A DNA stretch of 64,000 nt from Pseudomonas paraglycinae (GCF_021601625.1 NZ_BQHR01000004.1:366775-430774); one strand, 5' to 3'; shown: positions 1-8,484, counted from the stretch's first letter. Numbers and translations are program-made. Notes: generated from the sequence alone by a model not told the origin.

Positions 1-442
1 CGGCGAGGGTCTGGTAATCGATGTCGGCCATGTTTTGCAGGGCCTGGCCGATGTCCTTGAGCGGCGTGCCCATGCGCGACATCGGCGTGCCGGCGGCGAA
101 TTCGGCTTGCAGGGTTTTCGGGTCGTGGTCGAGCAGGCCGTTGAAGTAGCTCAGCGACAGTAACGTGCCGTCGGTGGGCACCAGCGCGCTGAAGGAATGC
201 GCCGAGCCGACCGGGCGAATCTTGCCCGGTGCCTGCTGAATCACCGCCGTCAATTCGTCCAGATTCTTCGGCGCCACCCGCGCCGCCGGAAGGCAACTCT
301 GCCCGCCCGACCAGTTGCGCCAGGGAATCAGTCGCGGCGCGCGCATCAACTGGCCCAGCGCCGGATTGCAGGCCAGCGCGCTGAACGCGCCGACGATGCT
401 TGCCCGTTGCAACAACTGCCGGCGTGTCAGATCTATCGGCAT
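1..442 (-). CDS. FAD-linked oxidase (sugar-lactone oxidase type), 5' part only
   Basis: The visible 147 codons are the N-terminus; the gene runs off the left edge. It opens with MPIDLTRRQLLQRA and a short hydrophobic stretch, a twin-arginine-like export signal. This is followed by NWSGGQ and, near residue 75, the PVGSAHSF motif of the FAD-binding-4 (PCMH) fold used by D-arabinono-1,4-lactone and L-gulonolactone oxidases. Family and fold are seen in the sequence; the substrate is not. It starts 10 bp after a lipoprotein cytochrome c ends on the same strand, so the pair probably forms an operon in which the cytochrome accepts electrons from the flavoenzyme in the periplasm (inference). Confidence 0.75.
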   Translation of the reverse strand, partial: MPIDLTRRQLLQRASIVGAFSALACNPALGQLMRAPRLIPWRNWSGGQSCLPAARVAPKNLDELTAVIQQAPGKIRPVGSAHSFSALVPTDGTLLSLSYFNGLLDHDPKTLQAEFAAGTPMSRMGTPLKDIGQALQNMADIDYQTLA

Positions 443-452
443 GCCAGGATCC

Positions 453-806
453 TTATTGAGGGAGCGGCTGATCGGCCATGAAGCCGATCAACTGAAGAAA
501 TTGTTCTTCCGAGCACTCGACGCACTGACCCATCGGCGGCATGCCGTTATACCCATTGATTGCGTGGTCGAGCAGCGTGTCGGCGCCCTGCTGGATGCGC
601 GGTTCCCAGGCCTTGCGGTCACCGGTCAGCGGCGCATTCGCGGCGGGGTTGGCGTGGCAGAGCTGGCAGCTGTTGGCGTAGATCTGCGCCAGCGCCGGGT
701 CTTTGGGAATGGTGTTGTTGGTGCTGGCCGGGGGTTTGGGGTCTTCGCCGCAGCCAGGCAGCGTCATGGCCAACGCCAGTAATAATGTGAGTCGGATTGC
801 CCGCAT
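453..806 (-). CDS. Lipoprotein c-type cytochrome, c5/c555-like
   Basis: A 117-residue protein read from the ATG at 806, because the residues from there form a clean lipoprotein signal (MRAIRLT, hydrophobic core, lipobox LPGC). One heme site CQLCH lies near residue 45. The Met axial ligand is probably in MPPMG, followed by a second Cys pair (CVEC) as in cytochromes c5. It should be a membrane-anchored periplasmic electron carrier. It is directly upstream of and co-oriented with an FAD-linked oxidase, its likely electron donor (inference). A longer in-frame start at 833 would add nine residues before the signal and is less likely. Confidence 0.85.
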   Translation of the reverse strand: MRAIRLTLLLALAMTLPGCGEDPKPPASTNNTIPKDPALAQIYANSCQLCHANPAANAPLTGDRKAWEPRIQQGADTLLDHAINGYNGMPPMGQCVECSEEQFLQLIGFMADQPLPQ

Positions 807-1159
807 AACGGCCTCGCTTATTGTTGTGGTCACACCTTAAGGCAGGCGGGTCGGCGGGTTGAGGGCATTGCGGGACATTGAGGGGGGCAAACGGGGCCAG
901 CCCATTACCTGAAGACGATCGTTCCCACGCTCCGCGTGGGAATGCAGCCCTGGACGCTCTGCGTCCGCTTGGAACGCGGAGCGTCCCTTGAGGCATTTCC
1001 ACGCAGAGCGTGGGAACGATCATGTGTGGATGCCCGCTCTGCTGTGCGGTTTCGCGTGACATTCGCGTGACATTTGCGGGTTTAAATTTCCGCGCATTCA
1101 GGCGTATAACCTGTTGAGACTTTTTGATCTGCATGCGGACATCAACACGGGGTAGCGAC
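807..1159. other. Intergenic region with a palindromic repeat
   Basis: This 353-bp gap separates the leftward cytochrome gene from the rightward gapN-type gene. It contains a palindromic repeat (917-1021). The remainder, 1022-1159, is AT-richer and probably holds the gapN promoter, but I see no convincing -35/-10 pair. GGGG at 1149-1152 lies upstream of the chosen start at 1160. Confidence 0.6.
917..1021. repeat. REP/MITE-like palindromic intergenic element
   Basis: The ends are inverted copies (GATCGTTCCCACGCTC at the left, its complement GAGCGTGGGAACGATC at the right). Inside are nested smaller palindromes such as CCACGCTCCGCGTGG, and GGACGCTCTGCGTCC followed by CGCGGAGCGTCC. Repeats with this GTTCCCACGC signature are, to my knowledge, widespread between genes in fluorescent pseudomonads. 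The element has no coding capacity and probably depends on a transposase encoded elsewhere (inference). Confidence 0.75.
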
Positions 1160-2785
1160 ATGACCACAGCAAACATCCTTGGCAACCTGTTCCCTTCTGT
1201 CAGCGACATCCCGGAAAAATACCGCCTCGACGGTCAGGTCGAGCAACGCGAATACCTGGTCGATGGCGAGTTGCGCCGCTGGGACGGCCCGCTCGCCACC
1301 GTACGCAGCCCGGTCTATCTGCACGGCGATAATGGCGACGAACAAGTGATCCTCGGCAGCACACCGCTGCTGGACGCCGACACCGCCCTCACCGCCCTCG
1401 ACGCCGCCGTGCGCGCCTATGACCGGGGCCAGGGCCTGTGGCCGACCATGCGCGTGGCCGAACGCATCCAGCACGTCGAGGCCTTCCTCGGGCGCATGCG
1501 CCAGCAGCGCGACGCCGTGGTGAAGCTACTGATGTGGGAAATCGGCAAGAACCTCAAGGACTCGGAAAAAGAGTTCGACCGCACCTGCGACTACATCGTC
1601 GACACCATCAATGCGCTGAAAGAACTCGACCGCCGCTCCAGCCGTTTCGAGCTGGAACAGGACACCCTCGGCCAGATCCGCCGCGTCCCGCTCGGCGTGG
1701 CGCTGTGCATGGGCCCTTACAACTATCCGCTGAACGAGACGTTCACCACGCTGATTCCGGCGCTGATCATGGGCAACACCGTGGTGTTCAAACCGGCCAA
1801 GCTCGGTGTGCTGCTGATTCGCCCATTGCTTGAAGCCTTCCGCGACAGCTTCCCGACCGGCGTGATCAACGTGATCTACGGCAGCGGCCGCGAGACCGTC
1901 AGCGCGCTGATGGCCAGCGGCAAGATCGACATTTTCGCCTTCATCGGCACCAACAAGGCCGCCAGCGACCTGAAGAAGCTGCACCCGAAACCACACCGCT
2001 TGCGCGCCGCGCTGGGGCTGGATGCGAAGAACCCCGGCATCGTCCTGCCGGAAGTCGATCTGGATAACGCGGTCAGCGAAGCGGTCACCGGCTCCCTGTC
2101 GTTCAACGGCCAGCGCTGCACTGCGTTGAAGATTCTGTTCGTGCATGAAGATGTGGTGGACAGCTTCATCGAGAAATTCAACGCCAAACTGGCCAGCCTC
2201 AAACCGGGCATGCCGTGGGACAGCGGGGTTTCGCTGACGCCGCTGCCGGAGTCGGGCAAGGTCGATTATCTGCATGGGCTGGTGGCTGACGCGCAGAGCA
2301 AAGGCGCCCAGGTGGTCAACCCGAATGGTGGCGAGTCGCGGGAATCGTTCTTCTATCCGGCGGTGCTGTACCCGGTGACGCCGCAGATGCGCGTTTATCA
2401 GGAAGAGCAGTTCGGGCCGGTGGTGCCGATCGTGCCGTACCGTCACCTCGATACCGTGATCGATTACGTGCTGGAATCGGACTTCGGCCAGCAACTGAGC
2501 ATCTTCGGCACCAATCCGGTGGCAGTCGGCCGACTGGTCGACACCTTCGCCAACCAGGTCGGGCGGATCAACCTCAACGCCCAGTGCCAGCGCGGCCCGG
2601 ACACTTACCCGTTCAACGGGCGCAAGAACTCCGCCGAGGGCACGTTGTCGGTACACGATGCGCTGCGGGTGTTTTCGATCCGCACGCTGGTAGCGACCAA
2701 GTTCCAGGAACCCAACAAGGATCTGATCAGCGAAATCATTCGCGGGCGCGATTCGAACTTCATCGCCACCGACTACATCTTCTGA
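1160..2785 (+). CDS. gapN: NADP-dependent glyceraldehyde-3-phosphate dehydrogenase, ALDH family
   Basis: A 541-residue aldehyde dehydrogenase of the non-phosphorylating GAPDH (ALDH family 11-like) group, which oxidises glyceraldehyde-3-phosphate to 3-phosphoglycerate with NADP. The start at 1160 (MTTANILGN) is preferred to 1124 because GGGG lies upstream and the extension looks non-coding. The cofactor loop GPYNYPLNE and the catalytic cysteine C320 in FNGQRCTA are plain. The usual ELGGK general-base motif reads LGLDAK at residues 285-290, so the catalytic Glu position (286) is Gly, with Asp two residues later. I believe this variant is shared by a subfamily, but I cannot align it here. The substrate assignment is by family resemblance. 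Confidence 0.75.
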   Translation: MTTANILGNLFPSVSDIPEKYRLDGQVEQREYLVDGELRRWDGPLATVRSPVYLHGDNGDEQVILGSTPLLDADTALTALDAAVRAYDRGQGLWPTMRVAERIQHVEAFLGRMRQQRDAVVKLLMWEIGKNLKDSEKEFDRTCDYIVDTINALKELDRRSSRFELEQDTLGQIRRVPLGVALCMGPYNYPLNETFTTLIPALIMGNTVVFKPAKLGVLLIRPLLEAFRDSFPTGVINVIYGSGRETVSALMASGKIDIFAFIGTNKAASDLKKLHPKPHRLRAALGLDAKNPGIVLPEVDLDNAVSEAVTGSLSFNGQRCTALKILFVHEDVVDSFIEKFNAKLASLKPGMPWDSGVSLTPLPESGKVDYLHGLVADAQSKGAQVVNPNGGESRESFFYPAVLYPVTPQMRVYQEEQFGPVVPIVPYRHLDTVIDYVLESDFGQQLSIFGTNPVAVGRLVDTFANQVGRINLNAQCQRGPDTYPFNGRKNSAEGTLSVHDALRVFSIRTLVATKFQEPNKDLISEIIRGRDSNFIATDYIF

Positions 2786-2798
2786 GGAGGAATCAGCG

Positions 2799-3872
2799 CT
2801 GAGCACTTTCAGCCCCCACCGCTGGCCGCCGCTGTTACGGCGGATCCTGCGGCCGTTGCTAGACCCGTATCGACGTTATCGCCATGCTCGAACGATTCAC
2901 GCGGTGCGGGTCGCGCTGGGATTGCTGGCGACGATCCTGCTGACCACCGGCATCAACCTGCCCCACGGCGAGTGGGCGTCGGTGACCATGCTGGTGGTGA
3001 TCGGCGGTTTGCAGCATCACGGCAACATCGGCAAGAAAGCCGCCGAACGCGCCACCGGCACCTTGATCGGCGCCGGCGTCGGTTTGTTGATCGTGGCGCA
3101 ACAGGCGTGGCTGGGCATGCCGTGGCTGACCTATTTTGCGATGGCGGTGGTGTGCGGATTCTTCTCGTATCATGCCATCGGCAAGGGCGGCTACACCGCC
3201 CTGCTCTCGGCCATCACCGTGTTCATCGTCGCCGGGCATGGCGACAACCCGATCACCGACGGGCTATGGCGCGGGGTCGATATCCTGATCGGCATCGCCC
3301 TGGCCCTGGCCTTTTCCTTCGCACTGCCGCTGTACGCGGTGTACTCGTGGCGCTACAACCTGGCCGACGCGCTGCGCGATTGCGCGACGGTGTACGGACG
3401 GATTATCGGCGGCCAACCGGTGACCGCCGACGAACACTTGAAGTTGATGAACCGGCTGAACGCGGTGATGGTGCAACTGCGCTCGCTGATGCCGTCGGTG
3501 TCCAAGGAAGTCAAAGTCTCGATGACCGAACTGGACGCCATCCAGCGCAACCTGCGCATGTGCATCAGCACCCTGGAAATCCTCGGCAACATCCGCCCGG
3601 ACGCCAACGACCCCGACGCCATGACGCACCTGCAAGCGGCGCTCAAGGCCGAACACCGGCACATTCGCGTGCAATTGATCGGCATGGCCCGAGCGTTGAA
3701 AACCGGTGCGTCCGGTCGATTGGGACGCCCGGTGGAATTGCCGGACGCCAGCCTCGACACGCCGGTCTACAGCCCGCTGGACGGCTACCGTTTGCTGACC
3801 CGGCAACTGGCGGCCAACATCGGCGAAATGCGCCAGCGCCTGGCGAAGACTGCGCCGCGCTGGAACATCTGA
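2799..3872 (+). CDS. FUSC-family inner-membrane protein, probable CTG start
   Basis: The protein has hydrophobic helices in its first half (LGLLATILLTTGI, VGLLIVAQQAWLG, ALLSAITVFIVAGHG, IGIALALAFSFALPLYAV) and a soluble, helix-rich C-terminal half, the layout of FUSC/aromatic-acid exporter-like proteins. No ATG opens the frame. A perfect AGGAGG at 2785-2790 overlaps the gapN stop and sits 8 nt before an in-frame CTG at 2799, giving 357 residues beginning MSTFSPHRW. The first conventional alternative is a TTG at 2856 (338 residues) with no ribosome site. Overlap of the ribosome site with the gapN stop implies translational coupling. The substrate is unknown. Confidence 0.75.
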   Translation: MSTFSPHRWPPLLRRILRPLLDPYRRYRHARTIHAVRVALGLLATILLTTGINLPHGEWASVTMLVVIGGLQHHGNIGKKAAERATGTLIGAGVGLLIVAQQAWLGMPWLTYFAMAVVCGFFSYHAIGKGGYTALLSAITVFIVAGHGDNPITDGLWRGVDILIGIALALAFSFALPLYAVYSWRYNLADALRDCATVYGRIIGGQPVTADEHLKLMNRLNAVMVQLRSLMPSVSKEVKVSMTELDAIQRNLRMCISTLEILGNIRPDANDPDAMTHLQAALKAEHRHIRVQLIGMARALKTGASGRLGRPVELPDASLDTPVYSPLDGYRLLTRQLAANIGEMRQRLAKTAPRWNI

Positions 3873-3875
3873 GAT

Positions 3876-4769
3876 TTACTGCGCGGCCAGGCGCCGCGCC
3901 TTCAATCCCCAACCCTGTTGCATGCCGGCAGCGGCCAACAGGATCGCTGCCACGCCGATCCATTGCAGGGTTTGCAGTTGATGACCGAAGGCAAACCAGT
4001 CGACGAAAATCGCCGCAATCGGGTAGATAAACGACAGAGCGCCGGTCAATGCAGTCGGCAGTTTCTGGATCGCACCGTAAAGCAGCACGTACATCAGACC
4101 GGTGTGGACGATGCCCAGCGTCACCAGACTGGCCCAGGCACTTGGCGCCTCGGGCATTGCTGAAAAATGCGCGAATGGCGCGAGCAACAGCACGCCGGTG
4201 CAGACCTGGATCAGCGCAATCAGATGCGGCGGCGTGCCGGTCAGGCGCTTGATGATCAACGCAGCTATGGCGTACAGAAACGCCGCCCCCAGCGCCAGCG
4301 CGATCCCCATCAAGTAGTCACTGCCGCCCTCGCCCTGCCCGCCGTGGGCACTGACGATGGCCAGCATCCCCATGAAAGAAATCGCCAGCCAGAACAGCTT
4401 CTGCAGGGTGATCTTCTCGCCTAGAAATAGCGCTGCCAACCCCACCAACATGAACGGCTGCACGTTGTACACCGCCGTGCCGATGGCGATCGAAGCCCGT
4501 GAATAGGAGGCGAACAGCAGCACCCAGTTGCCGACGATTGCCACCCCGCTGAGCACCGCCAGCAGGAAGGTGGTGCGGGTCAGAATGCCGGGGCGCAGAA
4601 AGCCGAAGGCGGCGCAGATCAGCAGCAAAGTCCCGGCGCCGAACACGCAGCGCCAGAACACCACGTCCAGCACCGGTTGCCCGGACACCAGCACGAACCA
4701 GCCAATCGTCCCGGATATCAGCATGGCGGCGGTCATTTCAAATGAGCCGCGACGGATTGTTTTGTCCAT
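3876..4769 (-). CDS. EamA/DMT-family transporter
   Basis: About 297 residues with ten predicted membrane helices arranged as two EamA repeats (for example MLISGTIGWFVLVSG, LLICAAFGFL, FMLVGLAALFLGEKI, LAISFMGMLAIVSAHGG, MGIALALGAAFLYAI). This is the drug/metabolite exporter fold, whose substrates are often amino acids or related metabolites. Start 4769 (MDKTIRRG) is chosen because AGGAG lies 7 nt upstream; the adjacent ATG at 4772 is equally in frame. It is divergently transcribed from an Lrp/AsnC regulator 138 bp away, a common arrangement in which the regulator controls an amino-acid exporter (inference). Its stop is 3 bp from the stop of the convergent FUSC gene. Confidence 0.85.
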   Translation of the reverse strand: MDKTIRRGSFEMTAAMLISGTIGWFVLVSGQPVLDVVFWRCVFGAGTLLLICAAFGFLRPGILTRTTFLLAVLSGVAIVGNWVLLFASYSRASIAIGTAVYNVQPFMLVGLAALFLGEKITLQKLFWLAISFMGMLAIVSAHGGQGEGGSDYLMGIALALGAAFLYAIAALIIKRLTGTPPHLIALIQVCTGVLLLAPFAHFSAMPEAPSAWASLVTLGIVHTGLMYVLLYGAIQKLPTALTGALSFIYPIAAIFVDWFAFGHQLQTLQWIGVAAILLAAAGMQQGWGLKARRLAAQ

Positions 4770-4907
4770 CATCAATCTCCTTAATGTGTGGCAAAAGTAT
4801 GCCAAGCGTGCCCGGGGCTTCTCCAGCGCAAAAAGCAGGCTAAACTCGATTTCTACCTTTTTTATCGAGGGTGGTTTGCATCATTCGCCTAATGCGGGAG
4901 TTTTTGT

Positions 4908-5345
4908 ATGACCGACGATATCGACCAGATCCTGATCGGGGCCTTGATGGAGGATTCACGGCGCTCGCTCAAGGCGCTGGCGCAGATCAGCGGGTTGTCT
5001 TCGCCGAGCGTGGCCGAGCGTTTGCGCCGCCTGGAAGAACGCGGTGTGCTCAAGGGCTACACCGTGGAGATTGACCCGAAGTGCTTCGGTTATCAGTTGC
5101 AGGCGATTGTCCGGGTGCGGCCATTGCCGGGGCAATTGCAGGAAGTCGAGCGGCAGATCATGTCGATTCCCGAGTTCACCGAGTGCGACAAGGTCACCGG
5201 CGAAGACTGCTTTATCGCCCGCCTGCATGTGCGCTCGATGGAACAGCTGGACACCTTGCTCGACCGGTTGAATACGTTGGCAGAAACCAATACAGCGATC
5301 GTCAAGAAGACCCCGGTAAAACGTCGATTGCCGCCGATGGCGTGA
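4908..5345 (+). CDS. Lrp/AsnC-family transcriptional regulator
   Basis: A 145-residue regulator. The N-terminal AsnC-type winged HTH is clear (ALAQISGLSSPSVAERLRRL, residues about 23-42). It is followed by an RAM/AsnC ligand-binding domain with the conserved FTECDKVTGEDCFI stretch. GGGAG lies 7 nt before the ATG. The divergent neighbour is an EamA exporter, so an amino-acid-responsive local activator role is likely (inference from arrangement). Confidence 0.9.
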   Translation: MTDDIDQILIGALMEDSRRSLKALAQISGLSSPSVAERLRRLEERGVLKGYTVEIDPKCFGYQLQAIVRVRPLPGQLQEVERQIMSIPEFTECDKVTGEDCFIARLHVRSMEQLDTLLDRLNTLAETNTAIVKKTPVKRRLPPMA

Positions 5346-5385
5346 GCGGCGTAGATTGAGTTTTTTCCGGCGAAGGATTGGCGGC

Positions 5386-5712
5386 ATGAAAATTCAGGCA
5401 ACGATGCTGGCAGCGTTGATGCTGGCTGGGTGCGGGACGGTGCAGACCGTAGCGTTCAGTGACAAGCATTCCACGGAGCAGTTGAAAGCGAACAAATCCT
5501 ACTGCGGCGCTGTACCGCGCATCTACAGCGGCGTGACGTACGACTTCTGCATGCTGCACGCCGAAAAGCCGGATGACGTCGATGCGTTCAACTACAAGAA
5601 CGCGACGCCGGGTCTTCTGGTGGACGCGGCCGTGTCGGGAGTGCTCGATACGTTGCTGCTGCCCTACACGATCTACAAGCAACAGGCCGATGGCAGCATC
5701 GTGATCAATTGA
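5386..5712 (+). CDS. YceK/YidQ-family lipoprotein
   Basis: A 108-residue protein with a short lipoprotein signal (MKIQATMLAALMLAGC). The body resembles the YceK/YidQ family: KSYCGAVPRIYSGVTYDFCML, with paired cysteines, then a hydrophobic VDTLLLPYTIYKQ-like end (here LDTLLLPYTIYKQ). The start at 5386 is used because the signal peptide begins exactly there; the upstream in-frame extension is not lipoprotein-like. The function of the family is unknown; it is probably anchored to the outer membrane. A strong hairpin terminator follows at 5739. Confidence 0.85.
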   Translation: MKIQATMLAALMLAGCGTVQTVAFSDKHSTEQLKANKSYCGAVPRIYSGVTYDFCMLHAEKPDDVDAFNYKNATPGLLVDAAVSGVLDTLLLPYTIYKQQADGSIVIN

Positions 5713-5738
5713 TCGCTGCTCTCTTTTTCGCAGGCAAC

Positions 5739-5763
5739 AAAAAACCCGCTTTCGCGGGTTTTC
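5739..5763. terminator. Bidirectional rho-independent terminator
   Basis: The stem AAAACCCGC / GCGGGTTTT closes a TTTC loop. Flanking A-runs on the left and T-runs on the right let it serve both the rightward lipoprotein gene and the leftward yccA-like gene. Confidence 0.85.
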
Positions 5764-5783
5764 TGTTTATTGCAGTGCAGCGA

Positions 5784-6455
5784 TCAGTCGTCGCGGCTCA
5801 TGATGCCGAAGATCTGCAACAGGCTGACGAACAGGTTGTAGATCGATACATACAGGCTGATGGTCGCCATGATGTAGTTGCGCTCGCCGCCGTGGATGAT
5901 GGCGCTGGTCTGGAACAGGATGCAAACCGAGGAGAACAGCACGAAACCTGCGCTGATAGCCAGTTGCAGGCCGCTGACCTGGAAGAACATGCTCGCCAGC
6001 GTCGCGCCCAGCAGGACGAAGAAACCGGCGGTGATGAAGCCACCGAGGAAGCTCATGTCCTTGCGGGTGATCAGCACGTAAGCCGACAGACCACCGAACA
6101 CCAGTGCGGTCATCGCGAACGCGGAGCTGACCACTTCAGCGCCGCCCTGCATGCCCAGGTAACGGTTGAGGATCGGGCCGAGCAGGAAACCCATGAAACC
6201 GGTCAGGGCAAACGCCGACACCAGGCCCCAGGCGGAATCACGAAGCTTGTTGGTGAGGAAGAACAGCCCGTAGAAACCGATCAGCACCACGAAAATATTC
6301 GGGTAGCCGACCCGCATCTGCTGGGCCACGAACGCCATCACACCGCTGAATGCGAGGGTGAGCGCCAGTAGACCGTAAGTGTTGCGCAGGACGCGGCTAA
6401 CCTCTAGCTGCTCAGCCTGCACGCTGTTGTGAACTGCGTAATCCTGTTCGCGCAT
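5784..6455 (-). CDS. yccA: Bax inhibitor-1/YccA-family membrane protein
   Basis: A 223-residue protein with seven hydrophobic segments and the typical YccA N-terminus (LEVSRVLRNTYGLLALTLAFSG split over residues 18-39). Several later motifs match the BI-1 family: GLVSAFALTGFMGFLLGP, GGLSAYVLITRKD, FQTSAIIHGGERNYI and LYVSIYNLFVSLLQI. E. coli YccA interacts with the FtsH protease; the same role here is by homology only. A GGAG-like site (AGGAGTGTCGCC) precedes the ATG. It converges with the lipoprotein gene on the shared terminator. Confidence 0.92.
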   Translation of the reverse strand: MREQDYAVHNSVQAEQLEVSRVLRNTYGLLALTLAFSGVMAFVAQQMRVGYPNIFVVLIGFYGLFFLTNKLRDSAWGLVSAFALTGFMGFLLGPILNRYLGMQGGAEVVSSAFAMTALVFGGLSAYVLITRKDMSFLGGFITAGFFVLLGATLASMFFQVSGLQLAISAGFVLFSSVCILFQTSAIIHGGERNYIMATISLYVSIYNLFVSLLQIFGIMSRDD

Positions 6456-6532
6456 GGCGACACTCCTGTTGGTTTGAAACGTTCAGTCGCAAAGATCATA
6501 ACAGACGCTCTGTAACAAGCCATGCACAGAGT

Positions 6533-6560
6533 TTGACAGTGTGTTTCATTCAGGTATTAT
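6533..6560 (+). promoter_or_regulatory. Sigma70 promoter of tRNA-Ser
   Basis: TTGACA at 6533-6538 and TATTAT at 6555-6560 are separated by 16 bp. The tRNA begins 17 bp after the -10. The GC-rich stretch after the -10 (GGCGCCCGC) resembles the discriminator of stringently controlled stable-RNA promoters. Confidence 0.8.
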
Positions 6561-6577
6561 GGCGCCCGCAACGCAAC

Positions 6578-6665
6578 GGAGGTGTGGCCGAGTGGTTTAA
6601 GGCAACGGTCTTGAAAACCGTCGACTGTAACAGGTCCATGAGTTCGAATCCCATCGCCTCCGCCA
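6578..6665 (+). tRNA. tRNA-Ser (anticodon TGA)
   Basis: An 88-nt tRNA with CCA encoded. The acceptor stem is GGAGGTG/CGCCTCC with G discriminator. The anticodon arm ACGGT-CTTGAAA-ACCGT places TGA at 6612-6614. A long variable arm and T-arm (GTTCGAATC) follow, as expected for serine. From 6610 onward the sequence is duplicated at 21075, marking this tRNA as an integration site. The promoter upstream and terminator downstream are intact, so this copy is the functional one. Confidence 0.95.
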
Positions 6666-6672
6666 TATTTGA
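6610..6672 (+). repeat. attL: left copy of the 63-bp direct repeat in tRNA-Ser
   Basis: This block starts in the anticodon loop and runs 7 bp past CCA. It is identical to 21075-21137. Beyond it similarity continues through the terminator to about 6725, with single differences at 6673, 6706 and 6715. The repeat replaces the 3' half of the tRNA, as in integration by tyrosine recombinases. Confidence 0.85.
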
Positions 6673-6710
6673 AACGACAAAGCCCTGATTATTCAGGGCT
6701 TTGTCGTTTC
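6671..6710 (+). terminator. Terminator of tRNA-Ser
   Basis: A perfect 18-bp stem (GAAACGACAAAGCCCTGA and its complement) encloses a short TTA-type loop, 6 bp after the tRNA CCA. A slightly altered second copy accompanies the right-hand repeat. Confidence 0.85.
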
Positions 6711-6857
6711 TGGCATTCAGGAATTTTGCTCCTCTCTTTATAGATCGTTTCCGCATCTTTTCGGCCATTTCCGCAACCCTACTTTTCAGACCGCCCTCCT
6801 CCCGTCAATTTCAATTGCCAAATTTAATGCGACAGACGAATTTTGAGTGGAGCAGTA

Positions 6858-6891
6858 GGCTGCTTTCGGCCAGAAGCGGACGCTAACTGCC
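6858..6891. repeat. Island dyad repeat, degenerate copy 1
   Basis: The block GCTTTCGGCCAGAAGCGGAC followed by CTAACTGCC matches the right half of the dispersed dyad seen complete at 10832-10909 and 12050-12081. It lies in the otherwise empty 6711-6930 stretch. Confidence 0.55.
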
Positions 6892-6930
6892 ATTCCTCAT
6901 CCAGTGCTCCCAGACAGGAACCTGACCCAG

Positions 6931-8361
6931 TCATTTCAATGGGTCATAGCTGATCAACGTCTTTGGCTCCAAATACGCGCTCATCCCCCACCTGCCCATT
7001 TCGCGCCCAAGGCCTGAATGCTTGAATCCACCGAAGGGGGCACGCGGTTCGTGGGCCAGGGTGTTGATGAGCACGCGTCCCGAATCGATCTGACGGGCGA
7101 CGTTCATACAACGTTCGGAGCTTTTTCCCAGCACCAGGGCGCTCAGACCATAGTCCGTATCGTTGGCAATGCTGATCGCATCGGCATCATCCTCGTAGGG
7201 GATGATCGTCAGCACGGGGCCGAAAATTTCCTCACGCGCGATGCGCATCCGGTTGGTGGCATCAGTGAAGATCGTGGGCTTCACGAACCATCCGGCATGC
7301 AAGCCTTCCGGGCGACCTTCGCCACCCGCCAGCAACCTCGCGCCTTCTTCGTGGCCGGTACGGATGTAGCGCTGCACCCGCTCCCATTGTTTCTGGCTCA
7401 CCATCGGACCGATGTCGGTGTCGGCGCTGCGTGGATCGCCCGATTGAATCTGTGAGACACCCTCCTTCGCAATCCGCTCGAACTCTGCCAGCCGGCTGTG
7501 CGGCACGAGGATGCGAGTGCCCGCGATGCAAGCCTGGCCGCTGTTGAGAAATCCGGCTTGCAGCACCAACGGCATGACCGCTTGGAAATCAGCATCGTCA
7601 AGCACTACGGTGGGGGACTTGCCGCCCAATTCGAGCGTCACGCGCTTCATGGTGTCGGCACCGGTTCTTACCAGATGCTGACCGACAGCGGACGAACCCG
7701 TGAACGAGATCTTGGCAACGTCGGGATGACGGGCGATCTCCTCGCCAACCACATCGCCCCGTCCGTTGACGACATTGAATACACCCGGTGGCAGCCCCGC
7801 ATCGTGCAACGCTCTGACCACGACCTGCGTCTGCAACGCGCTCATCTCGCTGGGCTTGATGACAGCGGTGCAGCCTGTCGCCAGCGCAGTGGCCAGCTTG
7901 TTGCAGATGAAGCCCGCATTGCTGTTCCAGGGCGTGATCAGACCGGTCACGCCCACGGGCGTCAGAATGACCCTGGCCACGCCGACCTGTTCCTCGAAAT
8001 CGAACGCCTCCAGTGCATCGATTGCTTGCGCAATCACATCGGCCGGATAAGTCGCCATCCAGCGCCCGCGAACCGCAGGCGCGCCGTATTCCACGAGGAT
8101 GGCTTCCAACAGTTCCTCCTCCCTTGCCGCCATGGCCCGGTGCATGCGTTGCAGTGCCGCAATGCGCTCCCCCCGGCTAGTACGAGCCCACGCCGGGAAC
8201 GCAACCTTGGCGGCTGCGATCGCACGCTGTGCGTCCAATGCATCGCCCAGCCGAACCTGACCGATGACTTCCTCGGTGCTCGGGTTATGAAGGTCGAACC
8301 ATTCCTGACCGTGCGGAATGACGAACTCGCCGTCGATGTAGATATGTTCAATGAGTTGCAT
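6931..8361 (-). CDS. NAD(P)-dependent aldehyde dehydrogenase
   Basis: A 476-residue classical ALDH. The Rossmann/cofactor region has TPWNSNAGF and FTGSSAVGQ; the general base is in LELGGKSP and the nucleophile in NSGQACIAG. Later come EEIFGPVL and the C-terminal PFGGFKHSG. The start at 8361 (MQLIEHIYIDGEF) has AGGAG 5-9 nt upstream; the in-frame extension to 8445 lies in the regulatory gap. It is divergent from a LysR gene whose start is 124 bp away and which probably controls it (inference). The substrate is unknown; the family acts on many aliphatic or aromatic aldehydes. It is the first gene inside the island. Confidence 0.9.
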   Translation of the reverse strand: MQLIEHIYIDGEFVIPHGQEWFDLHNPSTEEVIGQVRLGDALDAQRAIAAAKVAFPAWARTSRGERIAALQRMHRAMAAREEELLEAILVEYGAPAVRGRWMATYPADVIAQAIDALEAFDFEEQVGVARVILTPVGVTGLITPWNSNAGFICNKLATALATGCTAVIKPSEMSALQTQVVVRALHDAGLPPGVFNVVNGRGDVVGEEIARHPDVAKISFTGSSAVGQHLVRTGADTMKRVTLELGGKSPTVVLDDADFQAVMPLVLQAGFLNSGQACIAGTRILVPHSRLAEFERIAKEGVSQIQSGDPRSADTDIGPMVSQKQWERVQRYIRTGHEEGARLLAGGEGRPEGLHAGWFVKPTIFTDATNRMRIAREEIFGPVLTIIPYEDDADAISIANDTDYGLSALVLGKSSERCMNVARQIDSGRVLINTLAHEPRAPFGGFKHSGLGREMGRWGMSAYLEPKTLISYDPLK

Positions 8362-8484
8362 GGCGACTCCTCGCTCAAAAACGACTCGCCTGAATCGAGC
8401 CTCTGTGATGAAGTCTAAGAAGGGTTCATTATTCCGATAAGCCACCCTTTGGCTTATGAAGCATCCGCATATTCAGGACAATCC

